A DNA stretch of 64,000 nt from Gammaproteobacteria bacterium (GTDB lineage: Bacteria; Pseudomonadota; Gammaproteobacteria; Natronospirales; REEB76), in assembly GCA_035279405.1 (NCBI GenBank), contig DATEHU010000017.1:1-64000 (forward strand), written 5' to 3'. Each line of letters begins with the position of its first letter. The stretch's first letter is position 1. The position numbers and the translations under genes are program-made. Positions 37,886 to 48,399 of the stretch are shown piece by piece. A model generated the notes under the pieces. That model was not told the DNA's origin, searched no databases, and saw only the letters and a program-made list of their open reading frames with translations.

Positions 37886-39316
37886 TTAATGGGCGGTGGC
37901 GACCTTGGCCGTGTTGCTGCCGGCAGCGGTGGTGGCGATGCGGGTCTCGCTGCTGCTGCTCAGCTGCGCCAGCAGCACGTCCAGATCGCGGGTGAATTCC
38001 GGACGGTATTTGGCCGCAACCGGCGCGGCGCTCGGCAATTGCACCGTGCGCGGATTGCGCGGCACGCCGTCCACCATGATCTGGTAATGCAGATGCGGAC
38101 CGGTGGCTTCGCCGCTTTCACCCACATAGCCGATGACCTGGTCCTGTTTCACGCGGCTGCCGACGTGCTGGCCGTTGCGGAAGCGTGACATGTGCGCATA
38201 CAGCGTGGTGTAACCGCCGCCATTGTTGATGATGATGCAACGGCCAAAGCCTTCCTTGCGCCCGCGGAACACGATGCGACCGTCACCCGCGGCCACGATC
38301 GGCGTGCCCATGGGTGCGGCGTAGTCCACGCCGTAGTGCGGGCGGATGAAGTGCAGCACCGGGTTCATGCGATGCAGGCTGAATCCGGAACTGATGCGCG
38401 TGAAAGCCACCGGCGCACGCAGCAGGGCCTTGCGCACGCTGCGCCCATCGGGCGTGTAGTAACCGCTGTCGCCGTCGGGCGCGGTGAAACGTACGATGCG
38501 GTAAGTCTTGCCTGCGGTGGTGAATTCCGCCGCCAGAATCGGGCCGTCGGTGACCGGCTGGCCTTCGCGGTGAATCTTCTGATACAGGATGCTGAAGGCA
38601 TCGCCGCTGCGGATATCGTGGTGGAAGTCTATGTCCCAGCCGAACAGGTGCACCAGTTGCATGGTCACCTGATCGGAAAGGCCCGCACGGCTGGCCGCGT
38701 CGAACAGCGAATTCTCGATGACACCGTGCGCGAACGCGACGCTGATGTCCGTGGGAATGTCCACCACCTGCGCCTGATAGCCGTCCTGGGCTTGCTGCAC
38801 CTGCAGCCGGTGCGCGTCGTCCAGCTGCATGCTCAGGCCAAGCACGTGCCCGCGGGCGTCATGCACCACGTTGATGATTTCCCCACTGTGGATGGACCTG
38901 AGGCGCATAACCGCGCCTCCCAGGTGCATGATCGAGGCCAGGTCCGCGCGGCTCAGACCGTTTCGGACAAACAGGTGCCCCAGGGTGTCGCCGCGGCGGA
39001 CGGTGAGTTTCGAACTTTCCGCGCCCGGCGGCAGCGGCGGGGGCGCAGCGCTCGCCGCGATCTGAGCCGAGGATGTTGGTGGGGCACTGGTTGCAGGTGC
39101 GGCCGGTGCAGCGTTGGAAGCCACGGATACGGAGACGTCGCCTGGACTGGGATTGGGCGCGGACAGGCTGAAAAACTCAAATACGCCGCCACCCACCACA
39201 GCGGCGGCCAGCAGCAGCCAGAAACGGCGGCGCACGCGCCAACCCGGGGCGCTTTGAATGTAGCCCTCGCCGCTTGGCTTATAATCCACCCTGAGCTGGC
39301 TGCCAGTCGCGCTCAT
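37886..39316 (-). CDS. M23 family murein endopeptidase (MepM-like)
   Basis: 476 aa. Basic N-terminus, one membrane helix (about 32-48), a Pro/Ala-rich linker, then a LysM/OapA-like region (VRRGDTLGHLFVRNG) and a C-terminal lysostaphin-type domain. Zinc ligands are H in FIRPHYGVDYAAP (H-x3-D) and H-x-H in GPHLHYQI. It should cleave DD-crosslinks of peptidoglycan. I chose the ATG at 39316, preceded by AGGG at nine bases; 39325 is also possible. Confidence 0.92.
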   Translation of the reverse strand: MSATGSQLRVDYKPSGEGYIQSAPGWRVRRRFWLLLAAAVVGGGVFEFFSLSAPNPSPGDVSVSVASNAAPAAPATSAPPTSSAQIAASAAPPPLPPGAESSKLTVRRGDTLGHLFVRNGLSRADLASIMHLGGAVMRLRSIHSGEIINVVHDARGHVLGLSMQLDDAHRLQVQQAQDGYQAQVVDIPTDISVAFAHGVIENSLFDAASRAGLSDQVTMQLVHLFGWDIDFHHDIRSGDAFSILYQKIHREGQPVTDGPILAAEFTTAGKTYRIVRFTAPDGDSGYYTPDGRSVRKALLRAPVAFTRISSGFSLHRMNPVLHFIRPHYGVDYAAPMGTPIVAAGDGRIVFRGRKEGFGRCIIINNGGGYTTLYAHMSRFRNGQHVGSRVKQDQVIGYVGESGEATGPHLHYQIMVDGVPRNPRTVQLPSAAPVAAKYRPEFTRDLDVLLAQLSSSSETRIATTAAGSNTAKVATAH

Positions 39317-39459
39317 GGCTCCCATCCCTAAAACGAAAACCCCGTAACACTAGCGGGTTGGTCTCCTCAGGTCAACCCTAAAACTGCATCAAATCATGGG
39401 GATATTGGGACAATCTCGCGTATTCTTGAGCTTCCACGGGCGTTTTCCGGAGCCCCCGC

Positions 39460-40662
39460 ATGCTGGCCCCCCCTGAAATCCTGGCAGAGCTGCGCCGCGG
39501 CGCCGACGAAATCCTGCGGGAATCCGAGCTGGCCGAGCGCCTGAAAATCCACCGCCCACTGCGCGTCAAGGCCGGTTTCGATCCCACCGCACCGGACCTG
39601 CACCTCGGCCACACCGTACTCATCCACAAGCTCCGCCAGTTCCAGGCTTTCGGGCACGAAGTGATCTTCGTCATTGGCGATTTCACCGGCATGATCGGCG
39701 ACCCGAGCGGCAAGAACATCACCCGCAAGCCGCTGAGTGCGCAGGAAATCGCGGCCAACGCCGCCACCTACAAAGAGCAGATCTACAAGATCCTGGATGC
39801 CGGCAAAACGCGCGTGGAATTCAACTCGCGCTGGCTCAACGCACTCGGCTCGGCCGGCATGGTGAAGCTCGCGGCCCACCACACCGTGGCGCGCATGCTG
39901 GAGCGCGATGATTTCAAGAAGCGCTTTGATTCCGGTCAGCCCATCGCCATCCATGAGTTCCTGTATCCGCTGGTGCAGGCTTATGACTCGGTGGCGCTGC
40001 AGGCGGATGTGGAACTCGGCGGTACCGATCAGAAATTCAATCTGTTGGTGGGCCGGCAGTTGCAGGAGCAGTACGGCCAGCCGCCGCAGATCGTGCTGAC
40101 CATGCCGATCCTCGAAGGTCTGGATGGCGTGCAGAAGATGTCCAAGTCGCTCGGCAACTATGTGGGCATCAATGAGCCGCCCGGCGAGATGTTCGGCAAG
40201 CTCATGTCCATTTCCGATGTTCTGATGTGGCGTTATTTCGAGCTGTTGAGCTTTCGGCCCGTCAAGGAGATTGAGAAGTTCAAACGCGAGATTGCCGACG
40301 GCACCAATCCGCGCGACATCAAGTTCCGGCTCGCCGAGGAAATCGTCACGCGCTTCCACAGTCCTGCGGCCGCGCAGGCCGCGCACACGGAATTCGTGGC
40401 GCGCTTCCAGCAGGGCGCTCTGCCGGACGATATGCCGGAGCACGAAATCAGCGTGGACGGCAGCATCGGCATTGCCGCCCTGCTGACCCGCTGTGCACTC
40501 ACCGCGAGCAACTCTGAAGCCAATCGCCTTTTGGAGCAAGGCGGCGTGCGCGCGGATGGCGAGAAAGTCTCCGATCGCAGCCTGAAACTTGCCGCCGGCA
40601 GGAGTTACGTACTACAGGTGGGCAAGCGCAAATTCGCACGCGTGCATCTTAAGCTCAAGTAA
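39460..40662 (+). CDS. tyrS: Tyrosyl-tRNA synthetase
   Basis: 400 aa class I synthetase. HLGHT is the HIGH motif, KMSKS near residue 226 the second. A C-terminal S4 domain (about 340-400) binds tRNA. The N-terminal [15 protein letters not shown] and overall length match the TyrZ-like group of gammaproteobacteria. GGAG precedes the ATG. In xanthomonads an rRNA operon often follows; here it does not. Confidence 0.97.
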   Translation: MLAPPEILAELRRGADEILRESELAERLKIHRPLRVKAGFDPTAPDLHLGHTVLIHKLRQFQAFGHEVIFVIGDFTGMIGDPSGKNITRKPLSAQEIAANAATYKEQIYKILDAGKTRVEFNSRWLNALGSAGMVKLAAHHTVARMLERDDFKKRFDSGQPIAIHEFLYPLVQAYDSVALQADVELGGTDQKFNLLVGRQLQEQYGQPPQIVLTMPILEGLDGVQKMSKSLGNYVGINEPPGEMFGKLMSISDVLMWRYFELLSFRPVKEIEKFKREIADGTNPRDIKFRLAEEIVTRFHSPAAAQAAHTEFVARFQQGALPDDMPEHEISVDGSIGIAALLTRCALTASNSEANRLLEQGGVRADGEKVSDRSLKLAAGRSYVLQVGKRKFARVHLKLK

Positions 40663-40775
40663 ATCAGCGCAGCTCTGGCGAGCTGCATTTCCTACGTTCG
40701 ACGCGGGTGGAGTCCGGGAGCATTCATCGGCTGGAGACCTGCTTGCGCGGATGCCGATGTGAATTGATCGCGCCC

Positions 40776-42182
40776 TTAGATAAAAGATTTTTCGCGCAAG
40801 GTGGTGCGCGCCAGCCATTTTTCCCCTTTGCGCACCGGTTCGCCGGTGTGCAGGGTCATGGCGTCCGGTGCGCCGCCGGAGGTGAGATTGAAATGGCACA
40901 GCGCCATGCGCGGCCGGCCGGATATTTTCTTGTCTATTTTCAGGTAATGGGTTTCGCCGCCCTGTTCCGGGGCGCGCAGATACACGAGGAACGACGCGAT
41001 GCGCTGGCCGGAGTGATCGCCGTGGCGGCGGTTGTTCTCCAGGCGCGCGGCATCGAAGTAATCGGTGTGCGGCGCGTAGCTGTCCTGGAGCCGATAGCGC
41101 AGCACCGAAAGGGGCTCGACATGCGTGGCGGGCAAATCAAAGGCTGCTGCGATGCGCCGTTCGATGTTGCGTACCACGGCGTCACAGTCGGGAATGTAGA
41201 ACACCGCGGCATCGCCGCTGAATGCGGTCTGTTCGCCCGACAGGCGTTCGAGTGTGGCCTCGCGCGCGGGCACAAAACGTGCCTGAGCCTGCGCCATGAG
41301 GTGCGCGCATTCACCGACACTTACGAACTGGTCCACGGTAAAGATCCGCGGTGCGGCGTTGATTGTGTCGGGCGCTTGCGGCCGGTACGCATGGGCACCG
41401 GATAATTTGGCTGCACCTGCCAGAGTAAATGTGGGGTCGCCGAGCGTGGCAAGATTGTCCAACGCAAATTGCAACAAGGCCGGCGGAGCAGCGCAGAGTC
41501 TTTTGTCGAATTCGAAGCGCTGCTGAAAAGTGCGCAATCGCAAACGCAGTTGGTCGGCGAGCAGTGCAGCGCGTTCGTGAGTCGCCGCGTCCAGGCGCGC
41601 GTCGTGTAGCGCAAATTCCTCGGCGGCCAGCGGGTATTGCGCGAAGGCGGCGAGTGCCAGGCAGGCGTGGGCTGCCGGCCAGAGTGCTGCGTCTGCGGCC
41701 GCGGCGCAGCGCAGGCCGAAATTGAACAGGCCGTGCGGGTCGGCGAGCGCCACGGCGCGCAAATAGTTTTCAGCCGCGGCGCGTGCATCGGGTGGGGCGC
41801 CTAGGCCCTCGTCCTGCATGTAGGCGAGATTGCACAGTGCGTGCGGGTAGGCCTGCGCGGCGGTGCGTGCGTACCAATGCAAAGCCTGCGCGTCGTCGCG
41901 CGGCACGCCGCGTCCGAGCATGTAAAGGTCGGCCAGGCGATCCTGAGCCACGGGGTGGCCGCGCTCCGCTGCCTGCCGATACCAGCGTGCGCATTCCGCG
42001 GCCGCGTCTGGCAGCACGTGGAATTGTGCGTACACATGACCCAGAGCGAGCTGTGCTTCCATGTAATCCGCCGCGGCGGATTTTTTCAGCGACGCCAATC
42101 CCGCGGCGAATTCCGCTGTGTCATGCGCGTTGGCCGTCAGCAGTGCCTGGCCGCGCGCGAACCACTCTTGTGGCGTAGGCAT
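40776..42182 (-). CDS. Sel1-repeat protein fused to prolyl 4-hydroxylase domain
   Basis: 468 aa. The first half holds Sel1-like repeats (A-x-G-H-x-x-A-x-x-x-L-A-x-x-Y-x-x-G patterns such as RGHPVAQDRLADLYMLGRGV). The second half (about 265-468) is a 2OG-Fe(II) dioxygenase of the P4H type: iron ligands H-x-D in APHTDYFD and His in LHTGEPVRKGEKW, where Lys binds 2-oxoglutarate. It may hydroxylate a protein Pro. The ATG at 42182 is preferred over 42212. Confidence 0.85.
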   Translation of the reverse strand: MPTPQEWFARGQALLTANAHDTAEFAAGLASLKKSAAADYMEAQLALGHVYAQFHVLPDAAAECARWYRQAAERGHPVAQDRLADLYMLGRGVPRDDAQALHWYARTAAQAYPHALCNLAYMQDEGLGAPPDARAAAENYLRAVALADPHGLFNFGLRCAAAADAALWPAAHACLALAAFAQYPLAAEEFALHDARLDAATHERAALLADQLRLRLRTFQQRFEFDKRLCAAPPALLQFALDNLATLGDPTFTLAGAAKLSGAHAYRPQAPDTINAAPRIFTVDQFVSVGECAHLMAQAQARFVPAREATLERLSGEQTAFSGDAAVFYIPDCDAVVRNIERRIAAAFDLPATHVEPLSVLRYRLQDSYAPHTDYFDAARLENNRRHGDHSGQRIASFLVYLRAPEQGGETHYLKIDKKISGRPRMALCHFNLTSGGAPDAMTLHTGEPVRKGEKWLARTTLREKSFI

Positions 42183-42259
42183 GGCAGCAGTGTAACAAAG
42201 CGGCTTGGTCAACTGGGTGTGCCGGGTTAAGCTGTACGCCCTCGTTGGCGGGTGTACAC

Positions 42260-43450
42260 ATGGGCTTGAGCGGAAGACACATCGTGCTCGGCGTCACCGG
42301 CGGCATTGCCGCCTACAAATGTGCCGATTTGGTGCGTCGGCTGCGCGAAGCCGGTGCCGAAGTGCAGGTGGTGATGACCGCGGGTGCACAGCGCTTCATC
42401 ACGCCGCTGACTTTTCAGGCAGTCTCGGGCCGGCCGGTGCGCACCGAACTCTGGGACACCGCGGCCGAATTCGGCATGGGCCACATTGAACTCGCGCGCT
42501 GGGCGCAGCTGGTGCTGGTGGCGCCGGCCACCGCAGGCTTTCTCGCGCGCTTTGCGCACGGGAATGCCGACGACCTGCTCACTACTCTATGTCTGGCCAC
42601 GCAGGCACCGCTGGCGGTCGCGCCTGCGATGAACTGGGTGATGTGGGAAAACGCCGCGACCCAGGACAACCTGCAGCGCCTGCGCGCGCGTGAGGTACGC
42701 GTGCTCGGACCGGCGGAGGGCGAACTGGCGGAAGGTGAAGCCGGCGTGGGGCGCATGCTGGAACCGGCGGAGATCGTCGCTGCGCTCAGCGACCAGCCGT
42801 TGCGTCTCGATGGCGTGCGCGTGCTGGTGACCGCCGGACCCACGCGCGAGCCGCTGGATCCGGTGCGTTACGTGAGCAATCGCAGCTCCGGCAAGATGGG
42901 CTACGCAGTGGCGCGTGCCGCGGCCGAAGCCGGCGCCCGGCTCACGCTGGTGAGCGGCCCGACCCATCTGCCAACGCCGCGCGACGTGCGCCGCGTGGTT
43001 GTGGAAACCGCCGCCGAGATGCAGCGCGCGGTCATGGCGGAAGTTGCCGCCGCGGACATCTTCATCGGCGCCGCCGCGGTCAGCGACTATGCGCCCGCGC
43101 GTGCGGCACCGCAGAAGATAAAAAAGCGCAGCGCGGCACTGCAACTGAAACTCGCCCGCACGCCGGACATTCTTGCCGAAGTCGCCGCACGCAAGTCGCG
43201 GCCCTTCACGGTCGGGTTTGCGGCGGAAACCAAGGATCTGGAAGTCAATGCGCGCGCCAAGCTGCAGAAGAAAAATCTGGATTTGATCGTGGCCAACTGG
43301 GTGGGCGGCGGCCGCGGCTTCGATGCCGAGGACAACACGCTCAGCGTCTATTGGCCGCAGGGCGCCGCCGAACTTGGCCGCGGACCGAAACTCGAGCTGG
43401 CGCGCAAGCTGGTGCAGCTGATTGCCGAGCATTATGCCCGGCGCCGCTGA
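42260..43450 (+). CDS. coaBC: Bifunctional phosphopantothenoylcysteine decarboxylase/synthetase
   Basis: 396 aa. The CoaC half has the FMN-binding VLGVTGGIAAYKCADLVR and APAMNWVMWEN. The CoaB half has TAGPTREPLDPVRYVSNRSSGKMG and the KKRS loop region KIKKRSAALQL. Makes phosphopantetheine for CoaD. The ATG at 42260 gives the family start; TTG at 42245 is an alternative. Confidence 0.96.
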   Translation: MGLSGRHIVLGVTGGIAAYKCADLVRRLREAGAEVQVVMTAGAQRFITPLTFQAVSGRPVRTELWDTAAEFGMGHIELARWAQLVLVAPATAGFLARFAHGNADDLLTTLCLATQAPLAVAPAMNWVMWENAATQDNLQRLRAREVRVLGPAEGELAEGEAGVGRMLEPAEIVAALSDQPLRLDGVRVLVTAGPTREPLDPVRYVSNRSSGKMGYAVARAAAEAGARLTLVSGPTHLPTPRDVRRVVVETAAEMQRAVMAEVAAADIFIGAAAVSDYAPARAAPQKIKKRSAALQLKLARTPDILAEVAARKSRPFTVGFAAETKDLEVNARAKLQKKNLDLIVANWVGGGRGFDAEDNTLSVYWPQGAAELGRGPKLELARKLVQLIAEHYARRR

Positions 43451-43483
43451 AACCTTGGCCGGTCAAAACTTGCGGGGCACTGC

Positions 43484-43936
43484 ATGCGCGTGAAGGTGAA
43501 GATTCTCGATGCGCGCATCGGTGCTGAATTTCCCCTGCCGCATTACGCCACGCCCGGATCCGCCGGCCTGGATCTGCGTGCCTGTCTCAAGCAGTCCCTG
43601 ACCCTCGCGCCCGGCGACAGCGCGCTCATCCCCAGTGGCATCGCGATACACATCGCCGATCCCGGTTACGCCGCCATGCTGTTGCCGCGTTCCGGCCTCG
43701 GCCACAAGCATGGCATCGTGCTTGGCAATCTGGTGGGCCTGATCGATTCCGATTATCAGGGCGAGGTGTTGATTTCCTGCTGGAACCGCGGACGCGAAGC
43801 CTTCAACGTGCAGCCCGGCGAACGCATTGCGCAGATGATCATCGTGCCGGTAACCCAGGCGAATTTCGAAGTAGTGGCGGATTTCGAGCGCAGCGAGCGC
43901 GGCGCCGGCGGTTTTGGCCATTCGGGCCGGAATTGA
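43484..43936 (+). CDS. dut: Deoxyuridine 5'-triphosphate nucleotidohydrolase
   Basis: 150 aa trimeric dUTPase. Motif 1 SAGLDLRA, motif 2 PRSGLG, motif 3 [10 protein letters not shown], motif 4 ERIAQMI and motif 5 GAGGFGHSG are all present. It follows coaBC by 33 bases, the usual operon. The phosphomannomutase and argB genes that often come next are absent. Confidence 0.97.
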   Translation: MRVKVKILDARIGAEFPLPHYATPGSAGLDLRACLKQSLTLAPGDSALIPSGIAIHIADPGYAAMLLPRSGLGHKHGIVLGNLVGLIDSDYQGEVLISCWNRGREAFNVQPGERIAQMIIVPVTQANFEVVADFERSERGAGGFGHSGRN

Positions 43937-44022
43937 AATTGCAGGAGCGGCAATTTCCGTCGCAAATGTTTCCCGGTCTGGAAATCGCGCCGCCGACCGT
44001 CGCCCCCAAAAGATAACGGCGG

Positions 44023-44661
44023 TCAGCGGTCGCCGCTGTTCGAGTTGGCGGTCAACTCCTGGAAGCGTTTGATGTAGGCGTCATACTGCGCCTGCAGCGC
44101 CGGTTTCTGTTGTTGCTGCTGCACCAGCAATTTTTGATCGGCCTCCAGCTGTTGCTGGGTGCTGAGCAGGTTGTCTTTGAGCTCCGCCGGTATGGGGCGG
44201 TGCTGGCGCTCAAGTTCCTGCTCGCGTTTTTGATAAGAGGCGAGATTGCCCTGCAGGCCGCTGATGGCGGCGTTGGTGATGTCTATTTGCGCGTCCAGCG
44301 CCTTGAGACGCGTGTCGCGGTCCTCTTTGATGTCGGCCACCGAAGTGTAGGTGTCGAGCAGCATCTGGTCGGTGGCCTGCTGCGCCTGTTCCTGTTGCGC
44401 CTTGGCCGCAGCCGCGGCCTTGTCCTGCGGCGCTTCCGCAGGCTTGTGGGCCTGGATGGTTTTCACCGTCAGGCCTTCGCTGTTGAGTACTTCAAGCGTC
44501 TGGTTGGCATACTCCGGCGGCACGCTGCTGCCGTAATGCACGATGCCGTTCTTGTCCACCCATTTGTAGAGCCTGGGGCTCTTGTCCTGGGCAAATGCAC
44601 CGCCAGCGAACACGGTCGCCAGCGCGGCTGCCAGGATGAGCGCAAGGACGCGGGTTTTCAT
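44023..44661 (-). CDS. DUF4124 domain secreted coiled-coil protein
   Basis: 212 aa. Signal peptide about 1-24 (ending AFA). DUF4124 follows as RLYKWVDKNGIVHYGSSVP. The rest is a long Gln-rich coiled coil (about 85-205). Periplasmic, function unknown. It lies downstream of pyrE on the same strand at 66 bases. Confidence 0.82.
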   Translation of the reverse strand: MKTRVLALILAAALATVFAGGAFAQDKSPRLYKWVDKNGIVHYGSSVPPEYANQTLEVLNSEGLTVKTIQAHKPAEAPQDKAAAAAKAQQEQAQQATDQMLLDTYTSVADIKEDRDTRLKALDAQIDITNAAISGLQGNLASYQKREQELERQHRPIPAELKDNLLSTQQQLEADQKLLVQQQQQKPALQAQYDAYIKRFQELTANSNSGDR

Positions 44662-44727
44662 GGTTTAACCGTCAATCAACACTGTGTACACCGGCCTCAG
44701 TATAACGCGCCTCCCGGACACAGCGTT

Positions 44728-45369
44728 TCAGGCACCGAAACGTTGACGGTAGGCGCGCAGCGCCGCGAGCACGCCGGCCTGCTCGGGGCGGTTTTTGAGC
44801 CAGGCCACCAGATCCTCAAGCCGTGCGATCGCGGCCACCTCCAGGTGTTCGGTTGCGCGCAGTTCGGCAATCGCGGACGTTTCACCCTGGCCACGTTCCT
44901 GGCGGTCGAACGCGATCACCAGACCCACGGCCGACGCGCCCGCGGCGCGAATCAGGCCGAGCGCTTCGCGCACCGCGGTGCCGGCGGTGATCACGTCGTC
45001 CACGATCAGTACGCGGCCGCTGAGCGGCGCGCCGATCAGCTGGCCGCCTTCGCCGTGATCCTTGGTCTCCTTGCGGTTGAAGCACCACGGCAGGTCACGG
45101 CCGTGGTGTTCGGCGAGCGCTGCGGCCGTGACCGCGACCAGCGGGATGCCCTTGTACGCCGGTCCAAACAGCATGTCGAACTCAATACCGGAGTCCACAA
45201 TGCAGTTTGCGTAGAAGCGTCCCAGCGCGGCGAGTGCCGCGCCGGAATTGAACAGGCCGGTGTTGAAGAAGTAGGGGCTGGGGCGCCCGGATTTGAGGGT
45301 GAATTCTCCGAAGCGCAGCACTCCGCGCTCCAGGGCGAAGTCGAGAAATTCGTGCTGATAATTCCGCAT
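44728..45369 (-). CDS. pyrE: Orotate phosphoribosyltransferase
   Basis: 213 aa, the same length as E. coli PyrE. Forms OMP from orotate and [18 protein letters not shown], the flexible loop [13 protein letters not shown] and the PRPP motif [13 protein letters not shown] are diagnostic. Divergent from xth with a 66-base gap. Longer frames upstream are antisense to xth. Confidence 0.97.
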   Translation of the reverse strand: MRNYQHEFLDFALERGVLRFGEFTLKSGRPSPYFFNTGLFNSGAALAALGRFYANCIVDSGIEFDMLFGPAYKGIPLVAVTAAALAEHHGRDLPWCFNRKETKDHGEGGQLIGAPLSGRVLIVDDVITAGTAVREALGLIRAAGASAVGLVIAFDRQERGQGETSAIAELRATEHLEVAAIARLEDLVAWLKNRPEQAGVLAALRAYRQRFGA

Positions 45370-45435
45370 GCCCGGTTCCGGCGGACGCAAAACGCCGGGT
45401 ATGATACACGCTCCTTGCGTGCGAGGCCTTGCGGC

Positions 45436-46209
45436 ATGCGCATCATTACGCTCAACGTCAACGGTGTGCGCTCCGCGGCGCGCAAAGGCCTGTTCGAGTG
45501 GCTGCCGAAACAGCGTGCCGATGTCGTGTGCCTGCAGGAAACCAAGGCGCAGGCCAGCCAGCTCACCGATCCGGCATTCCGGCCCGAGCATCACCATTGT
45601 TTCTATTTCGACGCGCAAAAAAAAGGCTACGCCGGCACCGCGCTGTTCATGCGCCGCGAGCCGGATGAGGTAATCATGGGTATCGGGGCCCGGGAGTTCG
45701 ATGCCGAGGGCCGCTATCTCGAGGCGCGCTTCGGAAAAATTTCCGTGGTGTCGCTGTACCTGCCGTCGGGTTCGTCGGGTCCCAAGCGCCAGGCGTCCAA
45801 GAACCGCTTCCTTAAGATCTTCATGCCCTACCTCAAATCGCTGCGCCGCAAGAACCGCGAATACATCCTGTGCGGCGACTGGAACATCGCCCATCGGGAA
45901 ATCGATCTCAAGAACTGGCGCAGCAACCAGAAGAATTCCGGCTTTCTGCCGCACGAACGCGCATGGATGGACGAGCTGTTCAGCGCGGCGGGCTTCGTGG
46001 ACGCGTTCCGCATCGTGGATCCCCGCCCCGGACAGTACACCTGGTGGTCGAACCGCGGCCGGGCGTGGGCGAAGAACGTCGGCTGGCGCATTGATTACCA
46101 GGTGATTACGCCAGGACTGAAACGCGCGGTGCAAAAAGCGCGCATCTATACCGCACAGCGCTTTTCCGATCACGCCCCGCTGATTCTGGATTACGCCGGA
46201 AAACTGTGA
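45436..46209 (+). CDS. xth: Exodeoxyribonuclease III (AP endonuclease)
   Basis: 257 aa exonuclease III/APE1-type repair nuclease. [32 protein letters not shown] and the catalytic SDHAPL give the full active site. The frame is open far upstream across pyrE but that part is antisense. Its stop overlaps the next gene's GTG. Confidence 0.96.
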   Translation: MRIITLNVNGVRSAARKGLFEWLPKQRADVVCLQETKAQASQLTDPAFRPEHHHCFYFDAQKKGYAGTALFMRREPDEVIMGIGAREFDAEGRYLEARFGKISVVSLYLPSGSSGPKRQASKNRFLKIFMPYLKSLRRKNREYILCGDWNIAHREIDLKNWRSNQKNSGFLPHERAWMDELFSAAGFVDAFRIVDPRPGQYTWWSNRGRAWAKNVGWRIDYQVITPGLKRAVQKARIYTAQRFSDHAPLILDYAGKL

Positions 46210-47498
46210 ACGCTCCCGCGAAGGCGCGTGCCTGGTTACCGGAGGCGTGGATGACGATGGCGCGCGCCGCCTGGAACCGGCGCGTCGGCATCACGCTGGT
46301 GCTCGGGTTTTCCTCGGGGCTGCCGCTCGCGCTGTCCGGTTCGACGCTGCAGGCCTGGATGGCGACGCTGCACGTGGACGTCGAAACCATCGGTATCTTC
46401 TCGCTCGTGGGCCTGCCGTACTCGCTCAAGTTCCTGTGGGCACCGTTCATGGATCGCTACGTGCCGCCGTTCCTCGGCCGGCGCCGCGGCTGGATTCTGC
46501 TCGCGCAACTTGCGCTCGCGGCGTTGCTGGTGGCCATGGCGTTCACCAATCCCGCGATGCACGTCTGGCGCATGGGCATCCTCGCGTTCGCGCTGGCGTT
46601 CGCTTCCGCCTCGCAGGACATCGTGTACAACGCCTACTTCACGGACATTCTGCGGCCCGCCGAGCGCGGCCTGGGCGCCGCGGTGCAGGCCGGCGGTTAC
46701 CGGCTGGCGATGATCGTCGCGGGCGCGATCGTGCTCATACTTTCCGACCGCATCGGCTGGCGCGACAGCTATCTGCTGATGGCGCTGCTGATGGTGCTCG
46801 CGATCATTCCCTCGATCCTCGGCCCCGAGGCGGAGCATCCGGCCGCACCGCCGCGCACGCTCGCCGAGGCGGTGGTGACGCCGATTCTCGAATTCGTGGC
46901 GCGCCGCGGCATGCTGTGGCTGCTGTTGCTCGTGGTGCTTTACAAGTTTGGCAACTGGTTTTCAGGCCTGTTGACCAATGCCTTCCTCATCGAGGGGCTG
47001 CATTTCACCGCCACCGACGTGGGCGTGGTCAATAAGGGCTTTGGCCTCGCGGCCACCATCGTCGGGGTGTTTCTGGGCGGCGTGCTCATGACGCGGCTGC
47101 GGCTGTTCCGCGCCATGCTTTATTTCGGCGTGCTGCAGGTGGTGTCCATATTTGCCTTCCTCGCGCTCGCGCTCATCGGCCACAACTACGTCGGTCTGGT
47201 GGTGGCCGTGGGCGTGGAAAATCTCGCCTGGGGCATGGGCACCGCGGCGTTCATCGCCTATCTCATGGCGCTCTGCGACCACCGCTACACCGCCTTCCAG
47301 TTTGCCCTGCTGTCGGCGCTGGATTCAGTGTCGCGGGTGATCCTGGGCCCGCCCGCTGGTTACGTGGCGCAGCACTGGGGCTGGAGCGCGGTGTTCGTGG
47401 TGAGTGCGCTGCTCGGAATACCGGGACTGGTGCTGCTGATCGCCTTGCGGCGCCGCATCGCCGAGGTGGAATTCCGCCACACACCCGCCGCCGCTTAG
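46206..47498 (+). CDS. ampG: AmpG-type muropeptide MFS permease
   Basis: 430 aa with about twelve helices. [35 protein letters not shown] and [14 protein letters not shown] are AmpG hallmarks. Imports anhydro-muropeptides from the periplasm for recycling; AnmK in this window acts on the product. The GTG at 46206 overlaps the xth stop, so the two are coupled. Confidence 0.93.
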   Translation: MNAPAKARAWLPEAWMTMARAAWNRRVGITLVLGFSSGLPLALSGSTLQAWMATLHVDVETIGIFSLVGLPYSLKFLWAPFMDRYVPPFLGRRRGWILLAQLALAALLVAMAFTNPAMHVWRMGILAFALAFASASQDIVYNAYFTDILRPAERGLGAAVQAGGYRLAMIVAGAIVLILSDRIGWRDSYLLMALLMVLAIIPSILGPEAEHPAAPPRTLAEAVVTPILEFVARRGMLWLLLLVVLYKFGNWFSGLLTNAFLIEGLHFTATDVGVVNKGFGLAATIVGVFLGGVLMTRLRLFRAMLYFGVLQVVSIFAFLALALIGHNYVGLVVAVGVENLAWGMGTAAFIAYLMALCDHRYTAFQFALLSALDSVSRVILGPPAGYVAQHWGWSAVFVVSALLGIPGLVLLIALRRRIAEVEFRHTPAAA

Positions 47499-47511
47499 TG
47501 GTCCGAGTGCT

Positions 47512-47925
47512 TCAGTGCAGGCGATTCCGGGGCGGTTCCGGCGCGCCCTGCACCGCCACCGGCGCGGCGTGATGCAGGATCATGCGCCAGCCCTCGCGCG
47601 TGAGCTGATAGACGTTGGTGGCGGTCATCGGCGGGCGCTCCCCGGGCTCGCCCGGCACGCTGATGATTTCGTGCAGCACGTGCACCGCGAGCAGCGCATC
47701 CTGGGTGCGGGTGATTTCCGCCAGCCGGAAGCGCAGGCCGCTGCCGCTGCGGAACAGGTCCGCCCAGCCCTGGCGCACGGCCTGCAGGCCGGAGAGCTTG
47801 ACGCTCAGCGGATGCACGCATACCACCGATTCGTTATCCAGCCATACGGCCATCATGGCTTCGAGATTGCCGTCGGCAAAGGCCGTGTAGAATGCGTGCT
47901 CGGCTTCGTCAGGTGTGGCAAACAT
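47512..47925 (-). CDS. SnoaL/NTF2-like domain protein
   Basis: 137 aa. DEAEHAFYTAFADGNLEAMMAVWLDNESVVCVHP is the first helix-strand set of the NTF2-like/DUF4440 fold, followed by RQGWADLFRSG and a beta sheet with VHVLHEII. No clear catalytic residues. The ATG at 47925 fits; upstream codons overlap the divergent Rieske gene region. Confidence 0.8.
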   Translation of the reverse strand: MFATPDEAEHAFYTAFADGNLEAMMAVWLDNESVVCVHPLSVKLSGLQAVRQGWADLFRSGSGLRFRLAEITRTQDALLAVHVLHEIISVPGEPGERPPMTATNVYQLTREGWRMILHHAAPVAVQGAPEPPRNRLH

Positions 47926-48000
47926 GGTGCACCGCCGTTGAGAACGCCGTGAAGATAAAAGAAATCCCGCAGACTTGCCAAGCCGTACGTTGAACTGCCC

Positions 48001-48372
48001 ATGCCCAAAGCCCTGCGCCGGGTGATCTGCCCGCTTCGCGAATTGCCTGCGCCCGGCGCGCGCGGTTTTTCGCCGCCCGGTGCGCGCTTTCCCGACGAGT
48101 GTTTCGTGGTGCGTCACGGCGACGCCGTGTGCGCCTACCGCAATGTGTGTCCGCACGCCGGCAACATGCTCAACTGGAAAGCGGATGCATTTCTCACCCG
48201 GGACAAAACCCTGATCATGTGCGCGGCGCACGGTGCGCTGTTCAGCCCGGAGAGCGGAGTGTGCGTGGCCGGCCCGTGCGTGGGCCGTGCATTGCAGGCT
48301 GTGCCGGTGAAAATAGAAGATGGAATGCTGGTGGCGTATTTCGAAGGTGCGGCGGAAAATCCAGAAGCCTGA
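48001..48372 (+). CDS. Rieske [2Fe-2S] protein
   Basis: 123 aa. The cluster ligands are in CPHAGN (C-x-H) and CAAHGA (C-x2-H), spaced as in small soluble Rieske ferredoxins. Might be the electron carrier for an oxygenase, but no partner lies nearby. Divergent from the NTF2-like gene with 75 bases between. Confidence 0.9.
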   Translation: MPKALRRVICPLRELPAPGARGFSPPGARFPDECFVVRHGDAVCAYRNVCPHAGNMLNWKADAFLTRDKTLIMCAAHGALFSPESGVCVAGPCVGRALQAVPVKIEDGMLVAYFEGAAENPEA

Positions 48373-48399
48373 AGTCTACACGCGCCCAGCCGTTCGGGT

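Noticed and set aside
40663-40775. rRNA operon expected after tyrS
   Set aside because: Only a short spacer and the convergent P4H gene follow; no 16S sequence is seen.
44110-46209. 699-codon open frame across pyrE and xth on the plus strand
   Set aside because: Only the last 257 codons are xth. The upstream part is antisense to DUF4124 and pyrE genes and lacks protein-like composition; long antisense frames are common at this GC content.
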